Shown here: positions 25,808 through 34,587 of the stretch, in pieces
Layout: each line of letters begins with the position of its first letter
How positions within the stretch are numbered: position 1 is the first letter of the stretch
NCBI GenBank assembly: GCA_963707435.1
Contig: CAVPPF010000006.1
Coordinates: 124,001 to 188,000, forward strand
Direction of reading: 5' to 3'
Source of the DNA: UBA4744 sp963707435
Lineage (GTDB): Bacteria; Actinomycetota; Acidimicrobiia; Spongiisociales; UBA4744
DNA length: 64,000 nt
Translations under genes and position numbers: made by a program
Notes under the pieces: generated by a model
The model's input: the letters and a program-made list of their open reading frames with translations, nothing else
Told to the model about the DNA's origin: nothing
Databases searched by the model: none

Positions 25808-28368
25808 CCGCCGGTCTGAGTTCTCCTGCCGTCCTGCCTCCGCCTGGTCTCGACGGTCTCGAAGCGCACTGGTCGAGGCTGGTTACGACACCGGGACTCG
25901 ACGGCGTCGGCCGGACCTGGCACGTTCTCGACAATCAAGTGGCCGACCCGGCCGTGACCCTGCTCTGCGTGCACGGCAACCCGACCTGGTCGTATCTCTG
26001 GCGCGACCTGATCGCCGGCGTTCCGCCCACCGTGCGGGTGGTTGCTATCGATCAGCTCGACATGGGGTACTCGGAACGCACGGGAACCGCTCGCCGATTG
26101 CAGCGACGGATCGATGACCTGGACGCCCTGACCGAAGCACTCGAACTGACCGGGCCGGTGGTGACCGTCGCCCACGACTGGGGGGGTCCGATCTCGCTTG
26201 GCTGGGCCGAGCGGCATCGCGAGCAGATGGCGGGCATCGTGCTGATGAATACAGCCGTGCATCAACCGGACGATTCCGCGGCCCCGCGGCTGATTCGGCT
26301 CGTCCGCACCGGCGGGATCCTCGAGCGAGTGTGCGTCTCCACGCCCGCCTTCGTGCGCGGGACGATGGCCCTGACCCGTCCCCGGGTGAGCCGCACAATC
26401 CGCCGGGCCTATGAGGCGCCCTACCGGACCGCCGATCGCCGGGCCGGGATCGGAGCCTTTGTCGAGGACATTCCCCTGGAAGAAGATCATCCGAGCCGAC
26501 GGACCCTCGACGAGGTTGCCGCCGGTCTCGACGATCTTGCCGGGATTCCGGCCTTGCTCCTGTGGGGGCCATCCGACCCGGTTTTCTCCGATCTCTACCT
26601 CAACGACCTCGCCGCCCGGCTGCCGGGAGCCGAGATCCACCGCTTCGAGGGGGCCGGGCACCTCCTTCCCGAAGACGCCGACGTAGCCACGGCGGTGTTC
26701 CGCTGGTTGGACGGGCTACATCGACCCGCTGATCCGCCCGCGCCCATCCCGGAGCGAGCCCCGATGTGGGACGCACTGGACCGGCTGGCCGACAGCCCCG
26801 AGGTGGCCATCGTCGAGATGGGACCGACCGGCACGCAGATCACGTTTGCCCAGCTGCACGCCGAAGTGGGGAGGGTGGCGGCCGGGTTGGCCGATCTGGG
26901 TGTCGGCAAGGGCGATCGGGTCGCTCTGCTGGTACCGCCCGGCATCGATCTGGCCGTATGCGTGTTCGCCTGCTGGCGGATCGGGGCAGTGGTTGTCATC
27001 GCCGATGCCGGACTCGGGGCACGGGGCATGGGCCGGGCCTTGACCAGCGCCGACCCGGCCTATCTCATCGGGATTCCCCGAGCTCTGGCGGCGGCCCGGA
27101 CTCTGGGCTGGCCGGGCCTTCGCATCTCTACGACCGGGGTGCCGGCACCCGCGGCCAGCCTCCTCGCGGTGGAGAGCACGCTCGACGACCTTCGCCGGCG
27201 GGGGGAAGGCCGGCCCCTGCCGCCACCCCCGACCGCCCGGGATGTAGCCGGGATCGGCTTCACCTCCGGCGCGACCGGCCCGGCCAAAGGTGTCACCTAT
27301 CGCCACCATCAGATGCAGGCGCAGCGGGACGCACTCGTGGACCTCTACGGGATCACGAGCAATGACCGGCTGGTCGCCGCCTTCGGACCATTTGCCCTGT
27401 TCGGGCCGATCATGGGCATCCCCTCCGTCGTCCCCGATGCGGAAGTAACCGCACCCGGCAGCCTCACCGCCCAGGCCCTGGCAGGAGCCGCGCAGGCGAT
27501 CCATGCCACGCTGGTGTTCGCCTCGCCCGCCGCCCTCGCCAATGTGGCGAAGACCGCCGGTGGCATGTCTCCCGGGCAGAGAGCAGCGCTGCAGGGCGTT
27601 CGATTGGTGATGTCGGCAGGCGCTCCCGTGCCGGTGAGGGTCTTGCGCTCCACGGTCGAACTCATGCCCAACGCCGAGGCGCATACCCCGTACGGGATGA
27701 CCGAAGTGTTGCCGGTTGCGGACATAAGTCTCGAGGCAATCGAAGCCGCCGGGAGCGGCAACGGAGTCTGTGTTGGGTATCCGATACCGGGCGCCGAAGT
27801 GGCGATCAGCCCGCTCGACGGCGATGGCCGGGCGTCCGGTGCCCTCACCGGGGAAGTCGGTGTCGTCGGCGAAGTCTGTATCCGCGCTCCGCACATGCGC
27901 GACGGCTATGACAAGCTCTGGGCGACCGATCGAGCGGCTTCCCAACCGGCCGGCTGGCACCGTAGCGGAGACGTCGGCCACCTCGACGAGGCCGGCCGGC
28001 TGTGGATCGAAGGGCGGCTGGGCGACGTCGTCACCACCGCAGGGGGCCCGGTCACCCCGGTCGGGATCGAACAGGCCGTGGCAGCGCTTCCGGAGGTCCT
28101 CGATGCGGCCGCGGTCGGGATCGGTCCGGCCGGCATCCAGCAGCTGGTCGTTGTCGTGGTTCCCGCCGTCCACCGGCGGCGACCCGATCTGGCCGACGAG
28201 GCACTGGCCGACCGCGTTCGCACCCGGATCGAGACCGTTGATGTCGCCGCCGTGCTGGTGGCTCCGGCGCTTCCCGTCGACAAGCGCCACAACTCGAAGA
28301 TCGACCGGCCCGGGATCGCCCGCTGGGCGGAAGGCATCCTGGCGGGCGGCCGGTTGGGGCAGTTGTGA
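25804..28368 (+). CDS. oleBC: OleB-OleC fusion: beta-lactone decarboxylase and beta-lactone synthetase
   Basis: This 854-aa protein fuses two olefin enzymes. Residues 1 to about 305 are an alpha/beta-hydrolase of the haloalkane-dehalogenase type (OleB), with HGNPTW at 58-63, nucleophile Asp125 in AHDWGG and His286 in GAGHLL. OleB removes CO2 from the beta-lactone to give the cis-alkene. Residues about 320-854 are an AMP-forming ligase-like domain (OleC), with FTSGATGPAKG near 486-496 and YGMTE at 630-634. OleC activates the beta-hydroxy acid and closes the lactone. Such OleBC fusions are known in Actinomycetota. The GTG start overlaps oleA and the stop overlaps oleD. Confidence 0.92.
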   Translation: MTAGLSSPAVLPPPGLDGLEAHWSRLVTTPGLDGVGRTWHVLDNQVADPAVTLLCVHGNPTWSYLWRDLIAGVPPTVRVVAIDQLDMGYSERTGTARRLQRRIDDLDALTEALELTGPVVTVAHDWGGPISLGWAERHREQMAGIVLMNTAVHQPDDSAAPRLIRLVRTGGILERVCVSTPAFVRGTMALTRPRVSRTIRRAYEAPYRTADRRAGIGAFVEDIPLEEDHPSRRTLDEVAAGLDDLAGIPALLLWGPSDPVFSDLYLNDLAARLPGAEIHRFEGAGHLLPEDADVATAVFRWLDGLHRPADPPAPIPERAPMWDALDRLADSPEVAIVEMGPTGTQITFAQLHAEVGRVAAGLADLGVGKGDRVALLVPPGIDLAVCVFACWRIGAVVVIADAGLGARGMGRALTSADPAYLIGIPRALAAARTLGWPGLRISTTGVPAPAASLLAVESTLDDLRRRGEGRPLPPPPTARDVAGIGFTSGATGPAKGVTYRHHQMQAQRDALVDLYGITSNDRLVAAFGPFALFGPIMGIPSVVPDAEVTAPGSLTAQALAGAAQAIHATLVFASPAALANVAKTAGGMSPGQRAALQGVRLVMSAGAPVPVRVLRSTVELMPNAEAHTPYGMTEVLPVADISLEAIEAAGSGNGVCVGYPIPGAEVAISPLDGDGRASGALTGEVGVVGEVCIRAPHMRDGYDKLWATDRAASQPAGWHRSGDVGHLDEAGRLWIEGRLGDVVTTAGGPVTPVGIEQAVAALPEVLDAAAVGIGPAGIQQLVVVVVPAVHRRRPDLADEALADRVRTRIETVDVAAVLVAPALPVDKRHNSKIDRPGIARWAEGILAGGRLGQL

Positions 28369-29348
28369 ACGTCCTGGTGACCGGAGCGACCAGCCTGCTG
28401 GGTCGGGCTCTCGTAAGCCGGTTGGCAGAACGAGGTGACCGGGTCACCGTCTTTCAACGGAACCCGAGCAACCTGGGCGTGCCGGAGCATCTGGGTGACA
28501 TAGCCGATCGAGCGGCGGTGGACGCCGCCATGGAAGGGTGTGAGGGGGTCGTCCACCTGGCCGCCCGGGCGGCGGCGACGGGCTCATGGCAGGCATTCGA
28601 AGCAACCAACGTGCGGGGAACCGCGAACGCCGTCGAGGCAGCGCGGGCGGCGGGGGTCGGCCGGTTCGTGCAGGTTTCGTCGCCGTCGGTTGCCCACCAC
28701 GGCACGTCGCTCGTTGGGGCACCCGCCGGTCCGGCAGATCCCGAACGCGCGAGCGGTCACTACGCCCGCAGCAAAGCGCTCGGCGAGCTCGCCGCCCTGG
28801 CCGCCAACCGGCCATCGTTTCCCGTTGTGGCGATTCGCCCCCACCTCATCTGGGGTCCGGGCGACACACAACTGGTCGGACGGATTGTCGATCGGGCCCG
28901 GAGCGGACGTCTGGCGATCGTCGGGTCCGGGACGGCGCTGATCGACACGACCTACATCGATAATGCCGCGGACGCGCTGGTGGCCGCCCTCGATCGGTCC
29001 CCTGCTCTTGGGGGCAGGGCATTGGTGGTCACCAACGGGCAGCCCCGGCCGGTCCGGGAGTTGCTGAATCGGATCGTCATGGCCGCCGGTCTGGATCCGC
29101 CCCGGCTGAAGATCCCCTACCGGGTTGCCCGGGCGGGTGGGGCGGTGGTGGAGCGCGTCTGGGAGCAGCAGGGGAGAGACGATGATCCGCCGATGACAGG
29201 CTTCCTCGCGGACCAACTGGGAACGGCCCACTGGTTCGACCAGCGGGAGACCAAAACCGCTCTCGAGTGGGAACCGGCGGTCGGTCTCGACGAGGGATTC
29301 CGCCGGCTTCGGGCATGGTTCCAAGCGGGCGGGTCGATGGGATCCTGA
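28365..29348 (+). CDS. oleD: OleD, NADPH-dependent 2-alkyl-3-oxoacid reductase
   Basis: This 327-aa extended short-chain dehydrogenase reduces the OleA product to the 2-alkyl-3-hydroxy acid used by OleC. The Rossmann motif is GATSLLG at 7-13, the Ser is in VQVSSPS around 105, and the catalytic pair is Tyr133 and Lys137 in HYARSK. The location after oleA and oleBC with start/stop overlaps makes OleD far more likely than an unrelated epimerase or 3-beta-hydroxysteroid dehydrogenase. Confidence 0.9.
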   Translation: MNVLVTGATSLLGRALVSRLAERGDRVTVFQRNPSNLGVPEHLGDIADRAAVDAAMEGCEGVVHLAARAAATGSWQAFEATNVRGTANAVEAARAAGVGRFVQVSSPSVAHHGTSLVGAPAGPADPERASGHYARSKALGELAALAANRPSFPVVAIRPHLIWGPGDTQLVGRIVDRARSGRLAIVGSGTALIDTTYIDNAADALVAALDRSPALGGRALVVTNGQPRPVRELLNRIVMAAGLDPPRLKIPYRVARAGGAVVERVWEQQGRDDDPPMTGFLADQLGTAHWFDQRETKTALEWEPAVGLDEGFRRLRAWFQAGGSMGS

Positions 29349-29349
29349 G

Positions 29350-29375
29350 AACGCCGCCTTTGGCAGGGAGGCGTT
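29350..29375. terminator. Candidate hairpin between oleD and the GlsB-like gene
   Basis: AACGCC and GGCGTT pair across an inner GCC-TTT-GGC stem with a small bulge, just after the oleD stop and before the convergent GlsB-like gene. No T-tract is present. Confidence 0.35.
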
Positions 29376-29381
29376 GCCGGT

Positions 29382-29630
29382 TCAGGCCTCCTGGCGCCGC
29401 TGGAACCAGCGGTAGACCAGCAGCACGATGATGGCGCCGATTGTGGACCAGATGATGCCGATGTTGGAGTAGTCGGTGTCTCGCTTGAAGATGAATCCGG
29501 CCACGACCGAACCACCCATCCCCAGCACCGCCGTTTGCCACAGTTTCATCGGGACCTTGCCCGGCATGAGGAATCGGGCAAGGGCACCCGCAATCAGTCC
29601 GACGATGATCCAGCTAACGAGACCCCACAT
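29382..29630 (-). CDS. GlsB/YeaQ/YmgE family membrane protein
   Basis: This 82-aa protein has three membrane helices. It carries the family motif GLIAGALARFLMPGK near residue 10, then VLGMGGSVVAGFIF with the glycine-rich zipper, and a C-terminal helix IGAIIVLLVYRWF. These small membrane proteins (also called transglycosylase-associated) are often stress induced; the biochemical role is unknown. Confidence 0.85.
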   Translation of the reverse strand: MWGLVSWIIVGLIAGALARFLMPGKVPMKLWQTAVLGMGGSVVAGFIFKRDTDYSNIGIIWSTIGAIIVLLVYRWFQRRQEA

Positions 29631-29689
29631 ATACCGTCTCCATTCGTTCGACGCTACCGACTGCTACCTGTTCCCGTAGACGCTCGAAG

Positions 29690-30400
29690 TCATGTCCTTC
29701 CATACACCGGGATCGTCGCCCCCGAGATCACCGCCGAGGCGTCGCTGAGGACGAATTCGATAACCGCTGCGATGTCATCGGGCGTCGGCCAGTTGATGTA
29801 GTCGGCAAATGGCAGAGCCTTGCGGGTGGCCGGGGTATCGATGACCGACGGGACGATGACGTTGGCCGTGATGTCCGTGTCGTCCAATTCCTGAGCTACC
29901 GTCATGCCCAGGGCGGCCACTCCGGCTTTGGCAGCATTGAAAGCCGCTTGCCCGGCAGGTGCTTCTGCGCCGGCGCGGCTCCCGATGAGCACAATCCGAC
30001 CCCAGCCTGCGTTCTTGAGGTGAGGAATGGCCGCCCGAACGGTGGCAAATGCCGAACGCAGGTTCACGTCGATCATGCGATCGAAGCGCACGTCGTCGGT
30101 TTCGGCTACATCCCGTCCGCCGGCCCATCCCCCGACGAGGCTGCACGCGATGTGGATCGCCCCAAATCGTTCCGCGACCTGCTGCATGAAGGCGGTGACT
30201 TCTGATGTATTGGTGGCATCGACTCTGCTCAGCATCAACCGGTCCTCACCGACGCCGACCACCTTCTCAAAGAGCCGGGCCTCTTCCGGCACAAGATACG
30301 TAACGGCGAACTGGTAGTTCTGATCGGCCAATCGCTTGACAACGGCCGTACCGAGACCACCGGTCCCGCCGGTCAGAACGACGACACGTGGGTTGGTCAT
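29690..30400 (-). CDS. Short-chain dehydrogenase-like protein with Phe at the catalytic Tyr
   Basis: This 236-aa classical SDR has the nucleotide motif TGGTGGLG near residue 10, NLRSAFATVRAAIPHL and the C-terminal SGATIPVYG. Where the family has Tyr-x3-Lys, this protein reads AAFNAAKAG: Lys is kept but Tyr is replaced by Phe, 13 residues after the Ser in IGSRAG. It may therefore be inactive as a normal SDR, act as a binding protein or use another acid. Its neighbours give no pathway hint. Confidence 0.8.
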   Translation of the reverse strand: MTNPRVVVLTGGTGGLGTAVVKRLADQNYQFAVTYLVPEEARLFEKVVGVGEDRLMLSRVDATNTSEVTAFMQQVAERFGAIHIACSLVGGWAGGRDVAETDDVRFDRMIDVNLRSAFATVRAAIPHLKNAGWGRIVLIGSRAGAEAPAGQAAFNAAKAGVAALGMTVAQELDDTDITANVIVPSVIDTPATRKALPFADYINWPTPDDIAAVIEFVLSDASAVISGATIPVYGRT

Positions 30401-30424
30401 AGTGCTGCTTTCTGCATGCTCGCT

Positions 30425-30452
30425 TTGGCCAGACTACGCTGCAGGATATAGT
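30425..30452 (+). promoter_or_regulatory. Candidate promoter of the sugar-type ABC ATPase
   Basis: TTGGCC (30425-30430) and TATAGT (30447-30452) are 16 bases apart. They lie about 35 bases before the GTG start, which has its own GGAGG site at 30476-30480. Confidence 0.4.
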
Positions 30453-30486
30453 TTCGCACGTACGACGGACGGACCCGGAGGTTACG

Positions 30487-31695
30487 GTGGCAGAGATCAC
30501 GTTTGACAATGTTGGCAAGATCTATCCGGGTGGTACACGAGCCATCTACGACGTCGATCTGCAGATCGCCGACGGCGAGTTTGTGGTGCTGGTTGGCCCC
30601 TCCGGGTGTGGGAAATCAACCCTGTTGCGGATGCTGGCAGGTTTGGAGGAGATCACCGAGGGGACGGTGAAGATTGGCGACCGGGTGGTGAACGATGTGC
30701 CGCCCAAGGACCGGGATATCGCCATGGTGTTCCAGAACTACGCCTTGTACCCCCATATGACGGTGTTCGACAACATGGCGTTTGGTTTGAAGCTCCGCAA
30801 GATGGACAAGGCTGAGATTCAGCGGCGGGTGGATGAGGCTGCCCGGGTGCTGGAGATCACCGACTTCCTCGACCGCAAGCCCAAGGCGCTGTCGGGCGGT
30901 CAGCGGCAGCGGGTGGCGATGGGTCGGGCCATCGTGCGGGAACCGGCCGCATTCCTGATGGATGAGCCGCTTTCGAACCTGGATGCCAAGCTGCGGGTGC
31001 AGATGCGTTCCGAGTTGGGCGAATTGCATACCCGGCTGAAGACCACCACGTTGTATGTGACGCACGATCAGGTCGAGGCCATGACGATGGGGGACCGCGT
31101 AGCGGTCCTCAAGGCCATCTCCGGCAAGGAGATCCCGAACCTGATGCAGGTCGACACCCCTCGCAACCTCTACGACCGGCCGGACAATCTGTTCGTTGCA
31201 GGGTTCATCGGGTCGCCGTCGATGAACTTCGTCAATGGGACGGTGGCCGCCGAGGGAGATGCCACCTGGGTGAAGTTCGGTGCGGACCGCTTGAAGGTAG
31301 ATCGGGGGACGCTGGATGAGCGGCCCTCATTGGCCAACTATGCAGGCAAGGAAATCGTTGTCGGCATGCGGCCGGAGGCGTTTGAGATCGATCAGGCGGT
31401 GACCGGGGGCTTCTCCGAGGATCACACCATGATGATCGATGTCGGATTGGTCGAGCAGCTCGGCTCGGAGGCTTATGTCCATTTCGAGAAGGACCTGGCG
31501 CCGGTGATCACTCCCGACATCAAGGAGTTGCTTGCCGACCAGGGGCAGGAACCGGAGACGCTCGGTCACACGACCAAGTTCACCTCCCGGATCAACCCTG
31601 ACTTCGCACCGAAGCTGGGCGATCAGGTCAAGTTGGTGGTCGACGTCACCAAACTCCACTTCTTCGACAAGAACAGCGGCGAAGCCATCCGCTGA
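30487..31695 (+). CDS. Sugar-type ABC transporter ATPase (MsmK/UgpC-like)
   Basis: This 402-aa ATPase has Walker A GPSGCGKSTLL near residue 40, the signature LSGGQRQRVAMGRAI, Walker B FLMDEPLSNLD and VTHDQVEAMTMGDR. A C-terminal TOBE domain (VVGMRPEAFEI) follows, as in shared ATPases of carbohydrate importers. The domain after it is longer than usual, with an insertion around DIKELLADQGQEPETLG. The gene stands alone, without permease or binding protein. It may serve several importers encoded elsewhere, as MsmK does. The GTG start has GGAGG before it. Confidence 0.9.
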   Translation: MAEITFDNVGKIYPGGTRAIYDVDLQIADGEFVVLVGPSGCGKSTLLRMLAGLEEITEGTVKIGDRVVNDVPPKDRDIAMVFQNYALYPHMTVFDNMAFGLKLRKMDKAEIQRRVDEAARVLEITDFLDRKPKALSGGQRQRVAMGRAIVREPAAFLMDEPLSNLDAKLRVQMRSELGELHTRLKTTTLYVTHDQVEAMTMGDRVAVLKAISGKEIPNLMQVDTPRNLYDRPDNLFVAGFIGSPSMNFVNGTVAAEGDATWVKFGADRLKVDRGTLDERPSLANYAGKEIVVGMRPEAFEIDQAVTGGFSEDHTMMIDVGLVEQLGSEAYVHFEKDLAPVITPDIKELLADQGQEPETLGHTTKFTSRINPDFAPKLGDQVKLVVDVTKLHFFDKNSGEAIR

Positions 31696-31716
31696 TTTGA
31701 GGTAGATCTGTCGACG

Positions 31717-31743
31717 GAGGACCCCGCCATCGGCGGGGTCCTC
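31717..31743 (+). terminator. Strong hairpin terminator
   Basis: A perfect 12-bp stem GAGGACCCCGCC / GGCGGGGTCCTC encloses an ATC loop, 22 bases after the ATPase stop and just before the convergent glycerate-kinase stop. There is no T-tract, but the stem is very stable. Confidence 0.75.
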
Positions 31744-31759
31744 GCACGTCGGGGATCGC

Positions 31760-33079
31760 TCAATCCCTCACCACGATCCAGACGTCGCCGACATTGGTGC
31801 CGGTCGGTCCGGTCATCAGGAGGTCACCGGTAGCTGCCAGGTAGTTGTTGGAGTCGTTGCCTGCGAGCGATCCGAGCGCATCCAATCCGAGCGCCGCACC
31901 GCGAGCGACTGTCGCTCCGTCGACGATAGCCCCCGCCGCGTCGGTCGGACCATCGATCCCGTCGGTACCCAGCGTGGCGAACACGGTGGCCGGGTCGCCT
32001 GCGATGTGGTGGGCTGCGGCGAGTGCAGCCTCTTGATTACGACCACCCCGGCCCGTTCCGGCTACCTTCACCGTGGTCTCACCTGCGAAGATCGTTGCCC
32101 CGTGTTCGGCTGATGCTGCAAGGCAGTGAAGCGCTTCGGTGCGGGCATCACCCGACATGGTCGTGGTGGCAATCGTCACCGCCAGACCCGCCCGTTGCGC
32201 TGCAGCAGCGGCACCGTGCGCCGCAGTTGCACCGTCGCCGACAATGGAAACTAACTGTCGCGAGTAGAGGTCCTTCGGGGTTTCTGCGATGGTGGCATCT
32301 CGACCGGCTTCGAGGTGATCGATGATGGCGGTGGGAAGACTCGAGCGAAGGTCGTAGCGGTCCAGCACCTCGAGAGCATCGTCGTAGGTGGTTGGATCCG
32401 GCACCGTCGGACCAGAGGCGATGACGTCGAGAGGGTTCCCGACGACGTCGGAGAGGATCAGGGTCAGCAGCCGGGCCGGGTCGGCTGCCTGAGCCAGACG
32501 CCCTCCCTTGATTGCGGAGAGGTGCTTGCGAACCGTGTTGAGTTCGCTGATATCGGCTCCGCTGGACAGGAGAGCGTTCACGGTCGTTTGCACGTCAGCA
32601 AGCGCCAGACCGGCTGCCGGCATCTCGAGGAGGGCCGAACCCCCGCCCGAGATCAAGCACAGTACGAGATCGTGGTCGCCCGCCTGGTGGAGGAGGTCCA
32701 ACGCAGCCCGAGCGGCGGCCGCACTCCGCTCGTCGGGGAGAGGATGGCCGGTCACTCGCAATTCGAGCCCGTCGGGCAGAGGCTCCTCATGGTTGGAGAC
32801 GACGAGACCTTCAATCCGGGCATCCGCAAGTTCTCCGACGGCGGCCCTCGCCATCGCCGGTGCGGCTTTGCCGAAAGCCAGGAGCAACACCCGGTCGAGA
32901 CCGGAGGGATCGATTCGGCTTTCCGCCCCGGCGGGTCCACGCAGGTGCTCCCGGAGGGCCCGGCGAACGGCATGGTCCGGTTCGACTCGTGCGAGGGCGT
33001 GCGCCAGGATATCGAGCACTTTCGTCCGGCGTTCGGGATCATTGGCGAGAACCGCCGGGTCGAAGCGGCCGGCCGTCAT
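31760..33079 (-). CDS. Glycerate 2-kinase, MOFRL/DUF4147 type
   Basis: This 439-aa protein matches the GckA/TtuD family, which phosphorylates D-glycerate to 2-phosphoglycerate. It has LLLAFGKAAPAMARAA, LISGGGSALLEMP, the loop LNTVRKHLSAIKGGRLA, LILSDVVGNPLDVIASGPT and the C-terminal MOFRL part with GTDGIDGPTDAAGA. Older annotation calls such proteins hydroxypyruvate reductase. It overlaps the PIG-L gene by four bases and is the last gene of a cofC/PIG-L/kinase operon. Confidence 0.9.
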   Translation of the reverse strand: MTAGRFDPAVLANDPERRTKVLDILAHALARVEPDHAVRRALREHLRGPAGAESRIDPSGLDRVLLLAFGKAAPAMARAAVGELADARIEGLVVSNHEEPLPDGLELRVTGHPLPDERSAAAARAALDLLHQAGDHDLVLCLISGGGSALLEMPAAGLALADVQTTVNALLSSGADISELNTVRKHLSAIKGGRLAQAADPARLLTLILSDVVGNPLDVIASGPTVPDPTTYDDALEVLDRYDLRSSLPTAIIDHLEAGRDATIAETPKDLYSRQLVSIVGDGATAAHGAAAAAQRAGLAVTIATTTMSGDARTEALHCLAASAEHGATIFAGETTVKVAGTGRGGRNQEAALAAAHHIAGDPATVFATLGTDGIDGPTDAAGAIVDGATVARGAALGLDALGSLAGNDSNNYLAATGDLLMTGPTGTNVGDVWIVVRD

Positions 33080-33834
33080 GGCCGGATCAACTTGAAGGCT
33101 TCGGCAGCTTCCAGGCCGACGGGCTCGCCTTGTTGACGTGCCCAGTCTCGCAGTCGGCCGGCGAATTCGCGACGATGTCCGGCGCTTTCGTGCGCATCTC
33201 CCATCGTCGTGGCTCCCTGGCTCGCATGGCAGAGGAGGGCTTCCACTTTCTGATCGAACGTTCCCGCAATGTCCTCCCAGTGATCGGGTTCATCGGCCGC
33301 CCAGAGGAGCAGGGCTTGCGGGCGATGCTCGGTCAGGCCGTCCGTCAACTGTTCCGGGAAGAAGAGATGGTCGCGAGCCGCCACGACCCCGTCGACGGCC
33401 GCCCATCCGGTTGCCCGATGGTCGGGATGCAGCATGTAGCGGCGCCAGGGGTCGTGGGTGAGTACAACGTTGGGACGCAGGCGGCGTATCCAGAGGCACA
33501 TCTCTTCCCGAAGCGCCATCGTGTATTCGAGTTCCCCGTCGCGGTAGTCGAGCATCACCGTCTCACCGGCGCCGAGCACCGTCGCAGCCTGCTGTTGCTC
33601 GTTCTTCCGGGCCCGGGCCAGGTCTTCGGGGTCACGCGTGTGGTCCCAGGTCCCTTTTGATCCGTCGGTGACGATCATCATCACGATCTCGCATCCGGCG
33701 GCAGCCCAGCGGGCGATGGTGCCGCCCGCGCCGAACTCGGCATCGTCCGGGTGAGCACCGATCGTCAAGGCCCGGGCCGGGACGTCGAGGGCTGGATGGG
33801 CAGAGGCTGGATCGGCGAAATATCCCTGGGTCAT
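33076..33834 (-). CDS. PIG-L family N-acetyl/amide hydrolase
   Basis: This 252-aa zinc deacetylase-like protein has the metal motif IGAHPDDAEFGAGG near residue 25 and the second His motif MLHPDHRATG. The family removes acetyl or other acyl groups from amino sugars; mycothiol enzymes MshB and Mca belong to it. The bacillithiol/mycothiol-specific residues cannot be judged here, so the substrate is open. It starts seven bases after cofC and overlaps the kinase gene. Confidence 0.87.
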   Translation of the reverse strand: MTQGYFADPASAHPALDVPARALTIGAHPDDAEFGAGGTIARWAAAGCEIVMMIVTDGSKGTWDHTRDPEDLARARKNEQQQAATVLGAGETVMLDYRDGELEYTMALREEMCLWIRRLRPNVVLTHDPWRRYMLHPDHRATGWAAVDGVVAARDHLFFPEQLTDGLTEHRPQALLLWAADEPDHWEDIAGTFDQKVEALLCHASQGATTMGDAHESAGHRREFAGRLRDWARQQGEPVGLEAAEAFKLIRP

Positions 33835-33841
33835 GGCCCCG

Positions 33842-34510
33842 TCAGGCTAGTGGGCGGTTGCGGCGGAACGTCCGGGCTTCCGCCGGTGCGAGGAAGGCTT
33901 CGGGGAGGACAGGTTCGAGCCATCGGCCGGCGGGCAATCGAGCGGCGACCTCCAGGTCAGCAGGTCCGTCGAGGTCGATGGCGAGGCCGGTGCGGACCAG
34001 CACCAGGTGATCGTGCCTTCCTGCGGCTGCAAGGTGGCGGCGGAAACTTGCCGGGCCGTAGGAAAACGGGAACGTGTCCAGCCCGGCGGCTATGAGGCTG
34101 GTTCCCCCGTTGTGGCTGGGCGTGATGACAACTCTGCGCGCAGGGGTTGCGTCGAGGACAGCCGCAAGGTCGGCTGCACCGAGCGTTGGGAGGTCTGCGT
34201 GGAGGATCATCCATGGCAGATCCCTCCGTCGCGCTTCGGCTACCGCAGCGGCGGCCGCTCCATTGAGTCCGCCGCCGGGGGGTTCGGTTATCGTCGTAGC
34301 TCCCAACCGGCGGGCCCATCCGGCAACCCCGGTGTCGCCGGTCACCACAGCGACCGGACGGCCCGTATCGAGGGCGGTCGCGATCACGTGGGCGGCTACG
34401 GCTTTGCCCAGTTTTCGCCGTTGGCGGGCATTGAGAATGGGGGAGAGACGTTGTTTCGCAACGCCGAAGGGTTTGAGGGGGATGGCAATAAGTAGATCGG
34501 GGGACGACAT
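33842..34510 (-). CDS. cofC: 2-phospholactate/phosphoenolpyruvate guanylyltransferase (F420 synthesis)
   Basis: This 222-aa CofC/FbiD-type enzyme joins GMP to 2-phospholactate, or to phosphoenolpyruvate in mycobacteria. It makes the side-chain precursor of coenzyme F420. Visible are IAIPLKPFGVAKQRLSPIL at the N-terminus, VAVVTGDTGVAGWARRLGA, HADLPTLGAADL and SHNGGTSLIAAG. The chosen ATG (34510) begins at MSSPDLL; an in-frame ATG at 34531 is an alternative and neither has a clear ribosome-binding site. It heads an operon with PIG-L and glycerate 2-kinase. Confidence 0.88.
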   Translation of the reverse strand: MSSPDLLIAIPLKPFGVAKQRLSPILNARQRRKLGKAVAAHVIATALDTGRPVAVVTGDTGVAGWARRLGATTITEPPGGGLNGAAAAAVAEARRRDLPWMILHADLPTLGAADLAAVLDATPARRVVITPSHNGGTSLIAAGLDTFPFSYGPASFRRHLAAAGRHDHLVLVRTGLAIDLDGPADLEVAARLPAGRWLEPVLPEAFLAPAEARTFRRNRPLA

Positions 34511-34587
34511 TGCCGCGCATGGTATCGGCATATTCTTGATGGCCGGCTTGTTGTTGTTGTTATTGACGAAGATCGAAAGGTAGGGAC

